Shown: piece after piece, positions 18,105 to 25,698 of the stretch | Position numbering within the stretch: the first letter of the stretch is position 1 | How the letters are laid out: every line of letters starts with the position of its first letter | Source: Arthrobacter sp. Soil763 | Lineage (GTDB): Bacteria > Actinomycetota > Actinomycetes > Actinomycetales > Micrococcaceae | Reading direction: 5' to 3' | DNA: 64,000 bases | Assembly: GCF_001428365.1 (NCBI RefSeq) | Contig: NZ_LMSH01000001.1 | Location: 481,254-545,253 of the forward strand | Translations under genes and position numbers: made by a program | The notes under the pieces: generated by a model | What the model saw: the letters and a program-made list of their open reading frames with translations, nothing else | The model's database searches: none | Told to the model about the DNA's origin: nothing

Positions 18105-18248
18105 TGCTGGCTCCGTTCGTGGGTCATGAAGGCGCACGGAAGCACCCTCGGTGGTCATGGACGTGGCCCAAAGACCTCGATGAAAGATGTGGGGGCGCAG
18201 CACCGCGCCGGGAGGCGGGGGAAATGGCTCTGAAGCTCTACCCGCACC

Positions 18249-18280
18249 TCAACTCTACCCTAACGTGATGGTAGAGTTGA
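18249..18280. promoter_or_regulatory. MerR-type operator, 11-bp inverted repeat
   Basis: Perfect 11-base arms (18249-18259, 18270-18280; core ACTCTACC/GGTAGAGT) separated by 10 bases, in the gap between the divergent SulP and MerR genes. A third partial copy of the half-site (CTCTACCC) is at about 18236-18243. Dyad size and position fit a MerR dimer controlling both promoters. Confidence 0.7.
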
Positions 18281-18303
18281 ACTTCAAGCGGACGGAGATC
18301 TTC

Positions 18304-18693
18304 ATGACGGCGAAAGCCACCAGCACCATGCACATCGGCGAGCTGGCCGAGCGCACCGGCCTGTCACTGCGCACCATCCGGCATTACGACGACGTCGGAC
18401 TGCTGCCCGCGACGGCCCGCACCGATGGCGGCTTCCGGGTCTACTCCGAAGCCGACGCCGAGCGCCTGATGGTGATCAAGCAGATGAAGCCGCTGGGTTT
18501 TTCGCTCGAGGAGATGGCTGAGATCCTCGGCCTGATCGGCGCGGGCAGCCCGGACGGCGCCGGTCCGGCGGTGCGGGGCGATGCCCGGCTAACCGAGTTC
18601 CGGGAGCGTGCCGAGCAGCAGCGGGCCAAAATGGCCCGCAACCTGGCCCAGGCCGACGACTTCATCGCGATGCTGGGCAGCCGGACCGGCTGA
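18304..18693 (+). CDS. MerR family transcriptional regulator
   Basis: 129 residues from the ATG at 18304 with GGAG 6 bases upstream (a longer frame from 18268 would run through the operator arm). Residues 5-75 are the winged helix: HIGELAERTGLSLRTIRHYDDVGLL, then GFRVYSEADAERLMVIKQMKPLGFSLEEM. The dimer coiled coil follows, and the short C-terminus has no conserved Cys pair, so a metal sensor is unlikely. It probably controls itself and the divergent SulP gene. Confidence 0.9.
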   Translation: MTAKATSTMHIGELAERTGLSLRTIRHYDDVGLLPATARTDGGFRVYSEADAERLMVIKQMKPLGFSLEEMAEILGLIGAGSPDGAGPAVRGDARLTEFRERAEQQRAKMARNLAQADDFIAMLGSRTG

Positions 18694-18721
18694 ACGCTGC
18701 CCGCCGGCGCTTCGGCGTGCG

Positions 18722-18745
18722 CCTGCACCTGCACCTGCACCTGCA
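18722..18745. repeat. Four tandem CCTGCA hexamers
   Basis: Exact (CCTGCA)x4 in the gap between the merR gene and the BASS transporter gene; a short microsatellite with no visible function. Confidence 0.8.
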
Positions 18746-18831
18746 CCCGCCGTCAGAATAAATCTGACATAGTCGGGCTCCGCCCGGTCACAAAGTGGCC
18801 GCCGCGCCGGCCCCGGTGGCACCATGCTTGG

Positions 18832-19842
18832 ATGCTTGAGGCAACCAAATCACCCGAGTCCGCCCCGGAGTCCCGCGCCGACGCGGATGCCCCGGTCAAT
18901 CCGGCTCTCGCCGCCGAGGCCAGGATCGCCCGCATCGCGGTCACCGTCTTCCCGCTCCTGGTCGTCGTAGCCGGCGTCGCCGGATTCCTGCTGCCGGGCG
19001 CTTTCAAACCGCTCGCACCGAGCGTCCCCTACCTGCTCGGCATCATCATGTTCTGCATGGGCCTGACGCTGACCCCGCCGGACTTCGCCTCCGTGGCCAA
19101 GCGCCCGTGGGCCGTGGTGCTGGGCATCGTGGCGCACTACGTCATCATGCCCGGCGCCGGGTGGCTGATCGCGCAGGCGCTGCACCTTGAGCCGGAACTC
19201 GCCGTCGGCCTGATCCTCGTCGGCTGCGCCCCGTCGGGCACCGCCTCGAACGTGATGGCGTTCCTGGCCAAGGGCGACGTGGCCCTGTCCGTGGCCGTCG
19301 CCTCTGTCTCCACCCTGATCGCCCCGGTCGTGACCCCGCTGCTGGTGCTGTTCCTGGCCGGGTCCTACCTGCAGATCGACGCCGCGGGCATGGTGCTGGA
19401 CATCGTCAAGACCGTGCTGCTGCCGGTGGTCGCCGGCCTGCTGGCGCGATTGTTCCTGAAGAAGCTCGTCGCGAAGGTGCTTCCGGGCCTGCCCTGGGCC
19501 TCGGCCGTAGTGATCTCGCTGATTGTGGCGATCGTGGTGGCCGGCAGCGCGAACAAGATCGTGGCCGCGGGCGGCATCGTCTTCCTCGCCGTCGTGCTGC
19601 ACAACGGCTTCGGCCTGGGCCTCGGGTACCTGGCCGGCAAGCTCGGCCGACTGGACGACAAGGCCCGCCGGGCCCTGGCCTTCGAGGTGGGCATGCAGAA
19701 CTCCGGCCTCGCCGCGACGCTGGCCACGGCGCACTTCAGCCCGCTGGCGGCCCTGCCGTCGGCCGTCTTCTCGCTCTGGCACAACATCTCCGGCGCGATC
19801 GTGGCCGCCTGGCTGGCCCGCCGCCCGCTGAGCGACGCCTAA
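18832..19842 (+). CDS. Bile acid:sodium symporter (BASS) family transporter
   Basis: 336 residues. After a polar 30-residue N-terminus there are about ten membrane segments, with family motifs FCMGLTLTPPDF, the APSGTASNVMAFLAKGD unwound-helix motif and EVGMQNSGLAATLA. Bacterial members take up pantoate, keto acids or other organic acids with sodium; the substrate here is not predictable. The start at 18832 lacks a good ribosome site, and an upstream ATG at 18824 is in another frame. It converges with the zinc-ribbon gene across a large stem-loop. Confidence 0.88.
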   Translation: MLEATKSPESAPESRADADAPVNPALAAEARIARIAVTVFPLLVVVAGVAGFLLPGAFKPLAPSVPYLLGIIMFCMGLTLTPPDFASVAKRPWAVVLGIVAHYVIMPGAGWLIAQALHLEPELAVGLILVGCAPSGTASNVMAFLAKGDVALSVAVASVSTLIAPVVTPLLVLFLAGSYLQIDAAGMVLDIVKTVLLPVVAGLLARLFLKKLVAKVLPGLPWASAVVISLIVAIVVAGSANKIVAAGGIVFLAVVLHNGFGLGLGYLAGKLGRLDDKARRALAFEVGMQNSGLAATLATAHFSPLAALPSAVFSLWHNISGAIVAAWLARRPLSDA

Positions 19843-19878
19843 ACCGCCCGCCGCGGGGACGGATTCCCGCCCGGATGC

Positions 19879-19937
19879 AGCGATTGCTCCGTATCAGCCG
19901 TTGTGAGCTTCTCAGCGGCAGGTACGGAGCAATCGCT
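19879..19937. terminator. Large stem-loop between convergent genes
   Basis: A perfect 15-bp inverted repeat (19879-19893 and 19923-19937) encloses a 29-base loop that itself can pair (GCCG with CGGC around TGAG-CTT-CTCA). It lies between the BASS gene stop and the zinc-ribbon gene stop. A bidirectional terminator is the simplest reading, but it is longer and more structured than its neighbours. Confidence 0.5.
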
Positions 19938-19992
19938 TTCAGGACCAGATTTCCCGACATCGGTCTGGGCACCGGCGCCGGGGTTGCCTAGG

Positions 19993-20112
19993 CTAGTCGT
20001 TGCAGGTGCAGCGCTGCTCCTGGGGGACATCGGCCAGAACCGAGTCGACATGCTCGCCGCAGCCGGCCCAGGTGATTTTTCCGCAACGATTACAACGAAC
20101 TGCAGCGCACAT
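19993..20112 (-). CDS. Zinc-ribbon microprotein (39 residues)
   Basis: Starts at the ATG at 20112 with GGAG 6 bases upstream. The protein reads MCAAVRCNRCGKITWAGCGEH in its first half and ends QRCTCND: two Cys-x2-Cys or Cys-x-Cys knuckles plus a CGEH motif, enough for one zinc or copper site. Similar 35-40 residue proteins are common and unnamed in actinobacteria. It is divergent from an MFS gene, with a CsoR-type palindrome between. Confidence 0.8.
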   Translation of the reverse strand: MCAAVRCNRCGKITWAGCGEHVDSVLADVPQEQRCTCND

Positions 20113-20163
20113 AGGAACTCCATTCTTGATGGCACTGCGGTCGCAGCACCCTGATACCCAATA

Positions 20164-20179
20164 ATACCCCATGGGGTAT
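20164..20179. promoter_or_regulatory. CsoR-type operator (second copy)
   Basis: ATACCCCATGGGGTAT, a perfect 16-bp palindrome with the same outer 7-base arms as the site at 10374-10389, differing only in the two central bases. It sits between the zinc-ribbon gene and the MFS/copper-chaperone gene set. On the minus strand ATGACT (20185-20190), 18 bases and TATTAT (20161-20166) form a possible promoter overlapping it. Confidence 0.75.
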
Positions 20180-20232
20180 ATTGAAGTCATCCCCGGGAGG
20201 GGACCCGCCCCCGGACGCACCGAAGGACGCCC

Positions 20233-21534
20233 ATGCAGATCGAGGAACCACCGGCCGGTACTTCGCCGTTAACCCCGGCGGCGCCCGGCACGGTACTGGC
20301 GCCGCGGGACACCGCCGGGATGCAACGGCGCGTGATCTCCATACTCGTCGGCGGCCAGATCCTCGGCGGAATCGGCATGGGAGCGACGCTTTCCCTGGGC
20401 TCCCTTCTGGCTGCCCAGCTTTCCGGGTCCAACGCCTGGTCCGGGATGGCAGCCACCATGAGCACCCTCGGCGCCGCCCTGGCCGCGGTGCCCCTGGCCC
20501 GCCTCGCCCAGGCCCGTGGACGCCGGATCTCACTCTCCACCGGGGCCCTGGTAGCCGGCACCGGGGCCGTCATTGCCATCACTTCGGCAGCCGTCGGGGT
20601 GTTTGCCATGTTGCTGCTGGGGCTCATGCTCCTGGGCGCCGGATCCGCCGTGAACCTGCAGTCCCGGTTTGCAGCGACCGACCTGTCCCGCCCCGACTCC
20701 CGTGGCCGGGACCTGTCGATTGTCGTGTGGTCCACCACCGTGGGCGCGGTCCTCGGCCCCAACCTTTTCGACCCCGGCGAGGCCCTGGGCGCGGTCCTGG
20801 GACTTCCTCCGCTGACGGGCGCGTTCGCTTTCTCCGTCACCGCGCAGCTGGCAGCCGCGGCGGTGTACGCCACGGGCCTCCGTCCGGATCCGCTGCTGAC
20901 TGCCATGGCATCCCGCACGCCCGATCCCGCAGCGCCCCGGCCGCAGGGCGGCCTGCTGGTGCTGCGGGGCAATGCCCGCGCGCGGTACGCCGTCGCCGTC
21001 GTCGCCCTGAGCCACGCCACCATGGTGGCGCTCATGTCCATGACCCCGGTGCACCTGCGCGAGCATGGGGCCAGCCTGACCGTGGTAGGCCTGACGATCA
21101 GCCTGCACATCGCAGGTATGTACGCCATGTCGCCCGTGTTCGGCTGGATGGCCGACCGGCTCGGACGCCTGCGCACCATCCTGCTGGGCCAGGGCATGCT
21201 GGTGGTGGCCCTGATCCTGGCCGGGGTGGCCGCGGACTCCCGCAGCGGCGTCACCATCAGCCTGATCCTGCTGGGGCTGGGATGGTCCGCCTCCGTGGTC
21301 GCCGGATCCGCCCTGGTCGCCGAGTCGGCACAGCTCCAGGACCGGCCGGCCCTGCAGGGCGTTTCCGACCTGGGCATGAACGCCGCCGGCGCCAGCGCAG
21401 GCGCCCTGGCCGGCCCGGTGCTGGCTGCCGCAGGCTACTCGGGCCTCGGGTTCATCTCGCTGGCCCTGGTCGCCGTCGTCGTGGTCTGGACCGTCCTGCA
21501 GCCGCGTCGCCCCGCCAACGCCGGGAGGCTGTGA
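20233..21534 (+). CDS. MFS transporter
   Basis: 433 residues, ATG with GAAGGA upstream. Twelve membrane segments are likely; MFS motif A variants are LARLAQARGRR after helix 2 and GWMADRLGRLRTI after helix 8. It is the first gene behind the second CsoR-type operator and overlaps the next gene by one base, so it belongs to the gene set that includes a PCu(A)C copper chaperone. Metal export or import is a reasonable inference; the sequence alone does not show the substrate. Confidence 0.87.
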   Translation: MQIEEPPAGTSPLTPAAPGTVLAPRDTAGMQRRVISILVGGQILGGIGMGATLSLGSLLAAQLSGSNAWSGMAATMSTLGAALAAVPLARLAQARGRRISLSTGALVAGTGAVIAITSAAVGVFAMLLLGLMLLGAGSAVNLQSRFAATDLSRPDSRGRDLSIVVWSTTVGAVLGPNLFDPGEALGAVLGLPPLTGAFAFSVTAQLAAAAVYATGLRPDPLLTAMASRTPDPAAPRPQGGLLVLRGNARARYAVAVVALSHATMVALMSMTPVHLREHGASLTVVGLTISLHIAGMYAMSPVFGWMADRLGRLRTILLGQGMLVVALILAGVAADSRSGVTISLILLGLGWSASVVAGSALVAESAQLQDRPALQGVSDLGMNAAGASAGALAGPVLAAAGYSGLGFISLALVAVVVVWTVLQPRRPANAGRL

Positions 21535-22067
21535 TGAGTCTGGACAACGCGCCCGGTTCCAGCCGCACCGGAGCTTCGTCGCAACAGCACGCCGGCGGGC
21601 GGCTGCGCCAGGTGCTACTGGTTCCGGCCCGCTGGACCCGCCGGCGGGTAGCCGTCGCCATCCTTACCGCCTTCGGGACCGCCGGCTTCCTACTGGCAGC
21701 CACCGGCCTGGCGGCCGAAGGCACCGACGGGGTCGGCTGGGCGGTGGTTGCTGCGGCGTCCGCCCTGGCAGGCGCCCTGGCCGGCAGCTACGTGGGGGCT
21801 CCGATCGGCGCGGCAGCCACGCTGTGCGATCTCCGTTGGCCGATCCTGGGCCTGTTTGGCGTGATCTGGGCGGTGTCGCCACGGGAAGCGCCTCCGCTGA
21901 CACAGGCCGCCGTCGACCTGCTCGCCCTCGCCGTCATGGGATGGACCCTGTCCGCCCGGCTGGAGTCGGAACGCAAGGCGACGCTGGCCGGGACTGCCCC
22001 GGACGACGCCGAGGCGTGCACGGACTGCCGCCCGCTCTTCCCCGCCAGGCCGCGACGGCAGGACTGA
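21534..22067 (+). CDS. Hypothetical membrane protein, four helices
   Basis: 177 residues. The ATG overlaps the stop of the MFS gene (TGATG) and has GGAGG 5 bases upstream. Hydrophobic segments lie at about residues 38-58, 65-90, 98-113 and 120-138; the basic N-terminus and the C-terminal tail, which contains EACTDCRPLF, should be cytoplasmic. The CxxC in the tail could bind metal. I do not recognise the family. Translational coupling ties it to the MFS permease. Confidence 0.75.
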   Translation: MSLDNAPGSSRTGASSQQHAGGRLRQVLLVPARWTRRRVAVAILTAFGTAGFLLAATGLAAEGTDGVGWAVVAAASALAGALAGSYVGAPIGAAATLCDLRWPILGLFGVIWAVSPREAPPLTQAAVDLLALAVMGWTLSARLESERKATLAGTAPDDAEACTDCRPLFPARPRRQD

Positions 22068-22170
22068 CACCCCCCCGGGCCAGCCAGAGCGGGCTGCCCG
22101 ACCCCCGGTGTGGCCGGCGGCAACGGGTTCTTCGACAGCCGGTAGAATACGAGAGGAATCTGGAGGAGAA

Positions 22171-22779
22171 ATGACGGCACCTGCACTGCGCTTGGCACGT
22201 GGCTGGAGCGGCGCCCTCGCCGCTACCGCCGTCGCCGCCACGTCGCATGTCCTGGCCGGCGGGACCCTTCCGGAAGTTCCCCTGCTCGTGCTCACCCTGG
22301 CGCTGTCCGGCCTGGCGTTCACTGCCCTCAGCGGCCGCGGCCTGTCGCTGTGGCGGCTGTCGGCGGGGGTAATCCTCAGCCAGGGTGTTTTCCACTGGCT
22401 GTTCAGCGGTGCCGGCGCCCCGCACGCCGCCGCGCAATCCGCCGTCGGCCACCAAGCGCACCTCGCTGCACTGGAACCGGCCGCCGCGGCGGCCGTTCCC
22501 GCCATGGATCATGCTGCACCGCTGATGTGGGTTGGGCACGCCGTTGCGGCCGCCCTGACCATTGCCGTCCTGCGCCGCGGTGAAGTCACTGCCGTCCGGC
22601 TGGTGGAGGCGCTCCGCCTTCGAGTGACGGCCTTCCTCCCCCTGTTCCAGCCGTTGCCGCCGGCACCTGCCGCCGTCGAACCGCCCGCCGGGCGGCCCGT
22701 GCAACCGCTGCCGAACCTGGGCGTGCCCCTCCTGGTGATGCGCCACCGCGGACCACCCGCCGGCGCCAGCGCAGCCTAG
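22171..22779 (+). CDS. Hypothetical His-containing membrane protein
   Basis: 202 residues, ATG with GGAGGAG 5 bases upstream. There are four or five hydrophobic segments; the loops between helices carry His residues (VFHWLFSG, PHAAAQ, VGHQAHLAAL, PAMDHAAPLMWVGHA), which would suit a periplasmic copper or iron site. The C-terminus is Pro-rich and basic. I recall such proteins beside PCu(A)C genes in actinobacteria but know no name. It lies 103 bases after the previous gene. Confidence 0.75.
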   Translation: MTAPALRLARGWSGALAATAVAATSHVLAGGTLPEVPLLVLTLALSGLAFTALSGRGLSLWRLSAGVILSQGVFHWLFSGAGAPHAAAQSAVGHQAHLAALEPAAAAAVPAMDHAAPLMWVGHAVAAALTIAVLRRGEVTAVRLVEALRLRVTAFLPLFQPLPPAPAAVEPPAGRPVQPLPNLGVPLLVMRHRGPPAGASAA

Positions 22780-23093
22780 GCGCAGGAACCCCTCAGCGGC
22801 CTGTGCCGCACGCACGCCCCCCGGGACTCCCGGGCCGGCGGGTGCGCCCGCATCCCTGCTCCTCCGCGCCCCGGTTCGGGGCCGTCCTTCGCGCTGTGCT
22901 TTCTTGCCCCCGATCCGCCGCCACGGTGCGCCATGCACCGCGCCCGCGGCCCGGGCAGCGCCCGGCGCACCGCGTCAGCCCGGCCGGAGCCCGGTCCCGG
23001 CACCCTTGTGCCCCGCTGCGACCGCAGCCGGGCGAAAAACGACCTTCTCCGGCGAGCCCAGAAGCCGCCGCACACTCTTGAGGAACACCACCC
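22780..23093. other. 314-base gap without a recognisable gene
   Basis: GC-rich sequence between the His-containing membrane protein and the PCu(A)C gene. No frame has a convincing start and codon pattern, and I see no clear palindrome. It ends in GAGGA, the likely ribosome site of the chaperone gene. Confidence 0.5.
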
Positions 23094-23690
23094 ATGAACA
23101 TGAACTTCACATACCCCGCCCTCACCGTTCTCGCCGCCGCGGCGCTGGCGCTCAGCGGATGCGCGCCCTCGGCGCCGGCATCGGCGCCGTCCGCAACCGA
23201 TGCTGCCGCCAGCCCGGCCGCAGCGGCTGACGGCCTGGCCGTCAGCCAGCCGTGGGTCAAGGCCGCGGCCTCCGGGATGACCGGCGCGTTCGGCGTCATC
23301 AAGAACACCACCGGCGCGGACATCACGGTGACCGGCGCTTCAACCCCGGCTGCACGCATGGCGGAGCTGCATGAAACCGTCGCCGGAACCAGCGGCGGGA
23401 TGCAGATGCGGGCCAAGGAGGGCGGCTTCGTCATTCCGGCCGGCGGCGAGTTGAAACTGGAGCCCGGCGCCAATCACGTCATGCTGATGGGCCTGACCGG
23501 ACCGGTCAAGGCGGGCGACGAGATCACCCTCACGCTGGAACTGGCGGGCGGCGGAACATTCTCGTTCACCGCGTTGGCCAAGGATTTCCGGGGCGCCAAC
23601 GAGAACTACGTGGAGGGCGGCGCAGGCATGACAGGCCACCAGCCCTCGTCCGGAAGCACCGCCAGCCCGTCCCCCTCGGCGAACAAATGA
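23094..23690 (+). CDS. PCu(A)C copper chaperone lipoprotein
   Basis: 198 residues. Signal peptide with lipobox LSGC (Cys23), then an Ala/Ser/Pro linker, then the PCu(A)C domain (about residues 46-165). Likely Cu(I) ligands are His93, Met103 or Met105, His128 and Met130, in the order of the family's H(M)x10Mx21HxM motif. It should be a lipid-anchored extracellular copper carrier delivering Cu(I) to cytochrome oxidase or a related site. The C-terminal tail is Ser/Pro-rich. The next gene overlaps by 4 bases. Confidence 0.92.
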   Translation: MNMNFTYPALTVLAAAALALSGCAPSAPASAPSATDAAASPAAAADGLAVSQPWVKAAASGMTGAFGVIKNTTGADITVTGASTPAARMAELHETVAGTSGGMQMRAKEGGFVIPAGGELKLEPGANHVMLMGLTGPVKAGDEITLTLELAGGGTFSFTALAKDFRGANENYVEGGAGMTGHQPSSGSTASPSPSANK

Positions 23691-24958
23691 CGGGCCGGAC
23701 AACCCGCTCCGCGGAACCGCCGCAGAGCGGGGCGGCGGGGAAGGCATCGCGGCAACTGCCGCGGCGCGGTCTGCTGTTCGGCGGTGCCGCGGCCGGGCTC
23801 GGTGCGCTGGCTGCAGCGGGGACCCAGCTCGCCGCGGCCGGCCAGACGACGGCGCCCGCGGCCGGCACGGCGGAGGCCGTCCACGGCGGAGGCCTGGTGG
23901 CCTTCCATGGCGAGCGGCAGGCGGGCATCGACACTCCGGCCCAGGCGCACGCGGCCTTTGTTGCCCTTGACCTGCGGCCGGGCACGTCGCGGGAGGGGGT
24001 GAAGGCGCTGCTGCGGCTGCTCAGCGACGACGCTGCGAACCTGTGTGCCGGCCGCCCGGCACTGGCCGACACCGAGGGTGAGCTGGCCCTGGTGCCGGCG
24101 CGGTTGACCGTCACGTTCGGCTTCGGGCCGGGCCTGGTGGCCGCAGTCGATCCTGCCAGGGCTCCGGAGTGGCTGAAGCCGCTGCCGGCGTTCAAGATCG
24201 ACCGGCTGACGCCCGACTTCAGCGACGGCGACCTGCTGCTCCAGATCTGCGCCGATGACCCGGTCACCGTGGCCCATGCCCAGCGCATGCTGCTCAAGGA
24301 CAGCCGCAGCTTTGCCACCGTCCGCTGGGTGCAGGGAGGCTTCCGGCGGTCCTACGGCAGTGAAAAGCCCGGGACCACCATGCGGAACCTCTTCGGGCAG
24401 GTGGACGGGACCTCAAACCCCGCGCCGGGCAGCACCGACGTCGAGCGCGTGGTCTGGGGACGTGGCGGCCACCCGGCATGGGTGGACAACGGAACGTCCG
24501 TGGTGATCCGCCGGATCGCGATGAACCTGGACAAGTGGGATGAAGTGGACCGCGCCGGCCGGGAGGAGTCCGTCGGCCGCCGGTTGTCCAACGGCGCACC
24601 GCTGACCGGGTCGCACGAACACGACGATCCCGACTTCGCGGCGCTGTCTCCGCACGGGTTTCCGGTCATCTCGGACGTGTCGCACTTGCGCCGGTCGCGC
24701 CCTGACGACCCCTCGCAGCGGATCTTCCGCCGGGCGTACAACTACGACGCCGCGCCGGGAGCCGGCGGGGTGTCGGATTCGGGTCTGATCTTCGTGTCCT
24801 TCCAGGCCGACGTCGCCCGGCAGTTCACCCCCATCCAACAGCGGCTCGCCGAGGCGGACATGCTCAACCTTTGGACGACGCCTGTCGGCTCGGCCGTGTT
24901 CGCCGTCCCGCCCGGTTGCCGGGAGGGCGGCTTCATCGGGGAGCAGCTGTTCGCCTAG
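23687..24958 (+). CDS. Tat-exported Dyp-type peroxidase (EfeB-like)
   Basis: 423 residues. Twin-arginine signal LPRRGLLFGG at residues 24-33 with an Ala-rich core; the mature part is a DyP haem peroxidase. The GxxDG motif is GQVDG (237-241, catalytic Asp240), the proximal His is probably within SHEHDD (about 305-308), and the distal Arg is in a later conserved stretch. EfeB-type DyPs use peroxide and act in iron or haem handling outside the membrane. It overlaps the PCu(A)C gene by 4 bases, so metal chaperone and peroxidase are made together. Confidence 0.92.
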   Translation: MTGRTTRSAEPPQSGAAGKASRQLPRRGLLFGGAAAGLGALAAAGTQLAAAGQTTAPAAGTAEAVHGGGLVAFHGERQAGIDTPAQAHAAFVALDLRPGTSREGVKALLRLLSDDAANLCAGRPALADTEGELALVPARLTVTFGFGPGLVAAVDPARAPEWLKPLPAFKIDRLTPDFSDGDLLLQICADDPVTVAHAQRMLLKDSRSFATVRWVQGGFRRSYGSEKPGTTMRNLFGQVDGTSNPAPGSTDVERVVWGRGGHPAWVDNGTSVVIRRIAMNLDKWDEVDRAGREESVGRRLSNGAPLTGSHEHDDPDFAALSPHGFPVISDVSHLRRSRPDDPSQRIFRRAYNYDAAPGAGGVSDSGLIFVSFQADVARQFTPIQQRLAEADMLNLWTTPVGSAVFAVPPGCREGGFIGEQLFA

Positions 24959-25018
24959 GAAACAGCCGCCGGTGGGCGGTCCTCCCTGCTGTCCGCGGGA
25001 GGACCGGCACCGGCGGCC

Positions 25019-25315
25019 TCAACCGATGCTGGCGGCCTCGTCGAGGGTGCGGGCTTCGAAGTGTTCCAGCATCGGCTGCATGGCCTCGACACCGTTCTTG
25101 AACGTCGCCGAGGCCCGCCACTGCTCCACCTGCTCGAGGGACTCCCAGGGGCCGGTGCTGATGAAGCGGTTCCGGACGTCGTGGTCATGCATCAGCACGG
25201 CCTTCGCGCCCGGATAGTCCTCCTCGGTCTTCCGCGCCAGGTCCCGCCACGCCTGCACGAAATCGTTCTCCCGGCCGGGGTGGACCAGCCAAATTCCCAA
25301 GGTGTAAACCGACAC
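25019..25315 (-). CDS. Antibiotic biosynthesis monooxygenase (ABM) domain protein
   Basis: 98 residues from a GTG at 25315 with GGAGG 8 bases upstream; the long in-frame extension runs into a repeat region and is not real. The small ferredoxin-like fold is seen in YTLGIWLVHPGRENDFVQAWRDL, STGPWESLEQVEQWRAS and the final helix. Members degrade haem, oxidise quinones or only bind small molecules; no catalytic set is readable here. It converges with the DyP gene. Confidence 0.82.
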   Translation of the reverse strand: MSVYTLGIWLVHPGRENDFVQAWRDLARKTEEDYPGAKAVLMHDHDVRNRFISTGPWESLEQVEQWRASATFKNGVEAMQPMLEHFEARTLDEAASIG

Positions 25316-25430
25316 GTCGATCGCCTCCAAAAGCTGTGCGGGGTAGATAGGCCCGATTATGTTCCTCGCCCGGCGACCGCGGTAGGGCCGGACCGCCCCG
25401 CCCGTGCTGGGGTTTCCGGTCCGCGCGCCC

Positions 25431-25698
25431 CGCCGCCGATGGACATGTCCGTTCCAAGCCGCGGGCAACGGGCATAACAGGATGTGCCCACCGGCCACGC
25501 CAAAGAATGGGCATGTCCATTCCAGGGCCACCCCCACCAATAGGCATGTCCGGTTCAAAGGTCCCGCCACCGATGGACATGTCCGGTCTGAGGCGCGGGC
25601 AAGGGGCATAGCAGGATGTGCCCACCGGCCGCGCCGAACAATGAGCATGTCCAGTCCAGGGCCACGCCACCGATGGGCATGTCCAGCCCCGCCGCAGC
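25431..25698. repeat. Two tandem 134-bp repeats with GGACATGTCC-like decamers
   Basis: Copy 1 runs from about 25431 to 25564 and copy 2 from about 25565 to 25698. Each copy has three decamers of the form (G/A)(G/A)(A/G)CATGTCC, at 25441, 25509, 25542 and 25575, 25643, 25675, with spacings of 68, 33, 33, 68 and 32 bases. GGACATGTCC itself is a perfect palindrome. Each copy also carries the same 18-mer AGGATGTGCCCACCGGCC (25479-25496, 25613-25630). The copies differ at scattered positions. No gene lies in the 382-base gap. Confidence 0.85.

Noticed and set aside
20181..21533. Very long plus-strand frame in a second phase over the MFS gene
   Set aside because: It is the GC-rich shadow of 20233-21534; the product is Arg/Gly/Pro/His-rich with no fold, and only its last part (21534-22067) is a true gene.
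25431..25698. CRISPR array
   Set aside because: The decamers are too short and the sequences between them are themselves repeated (134-bp period), so there are no unique spacers, and no cas genes are near.
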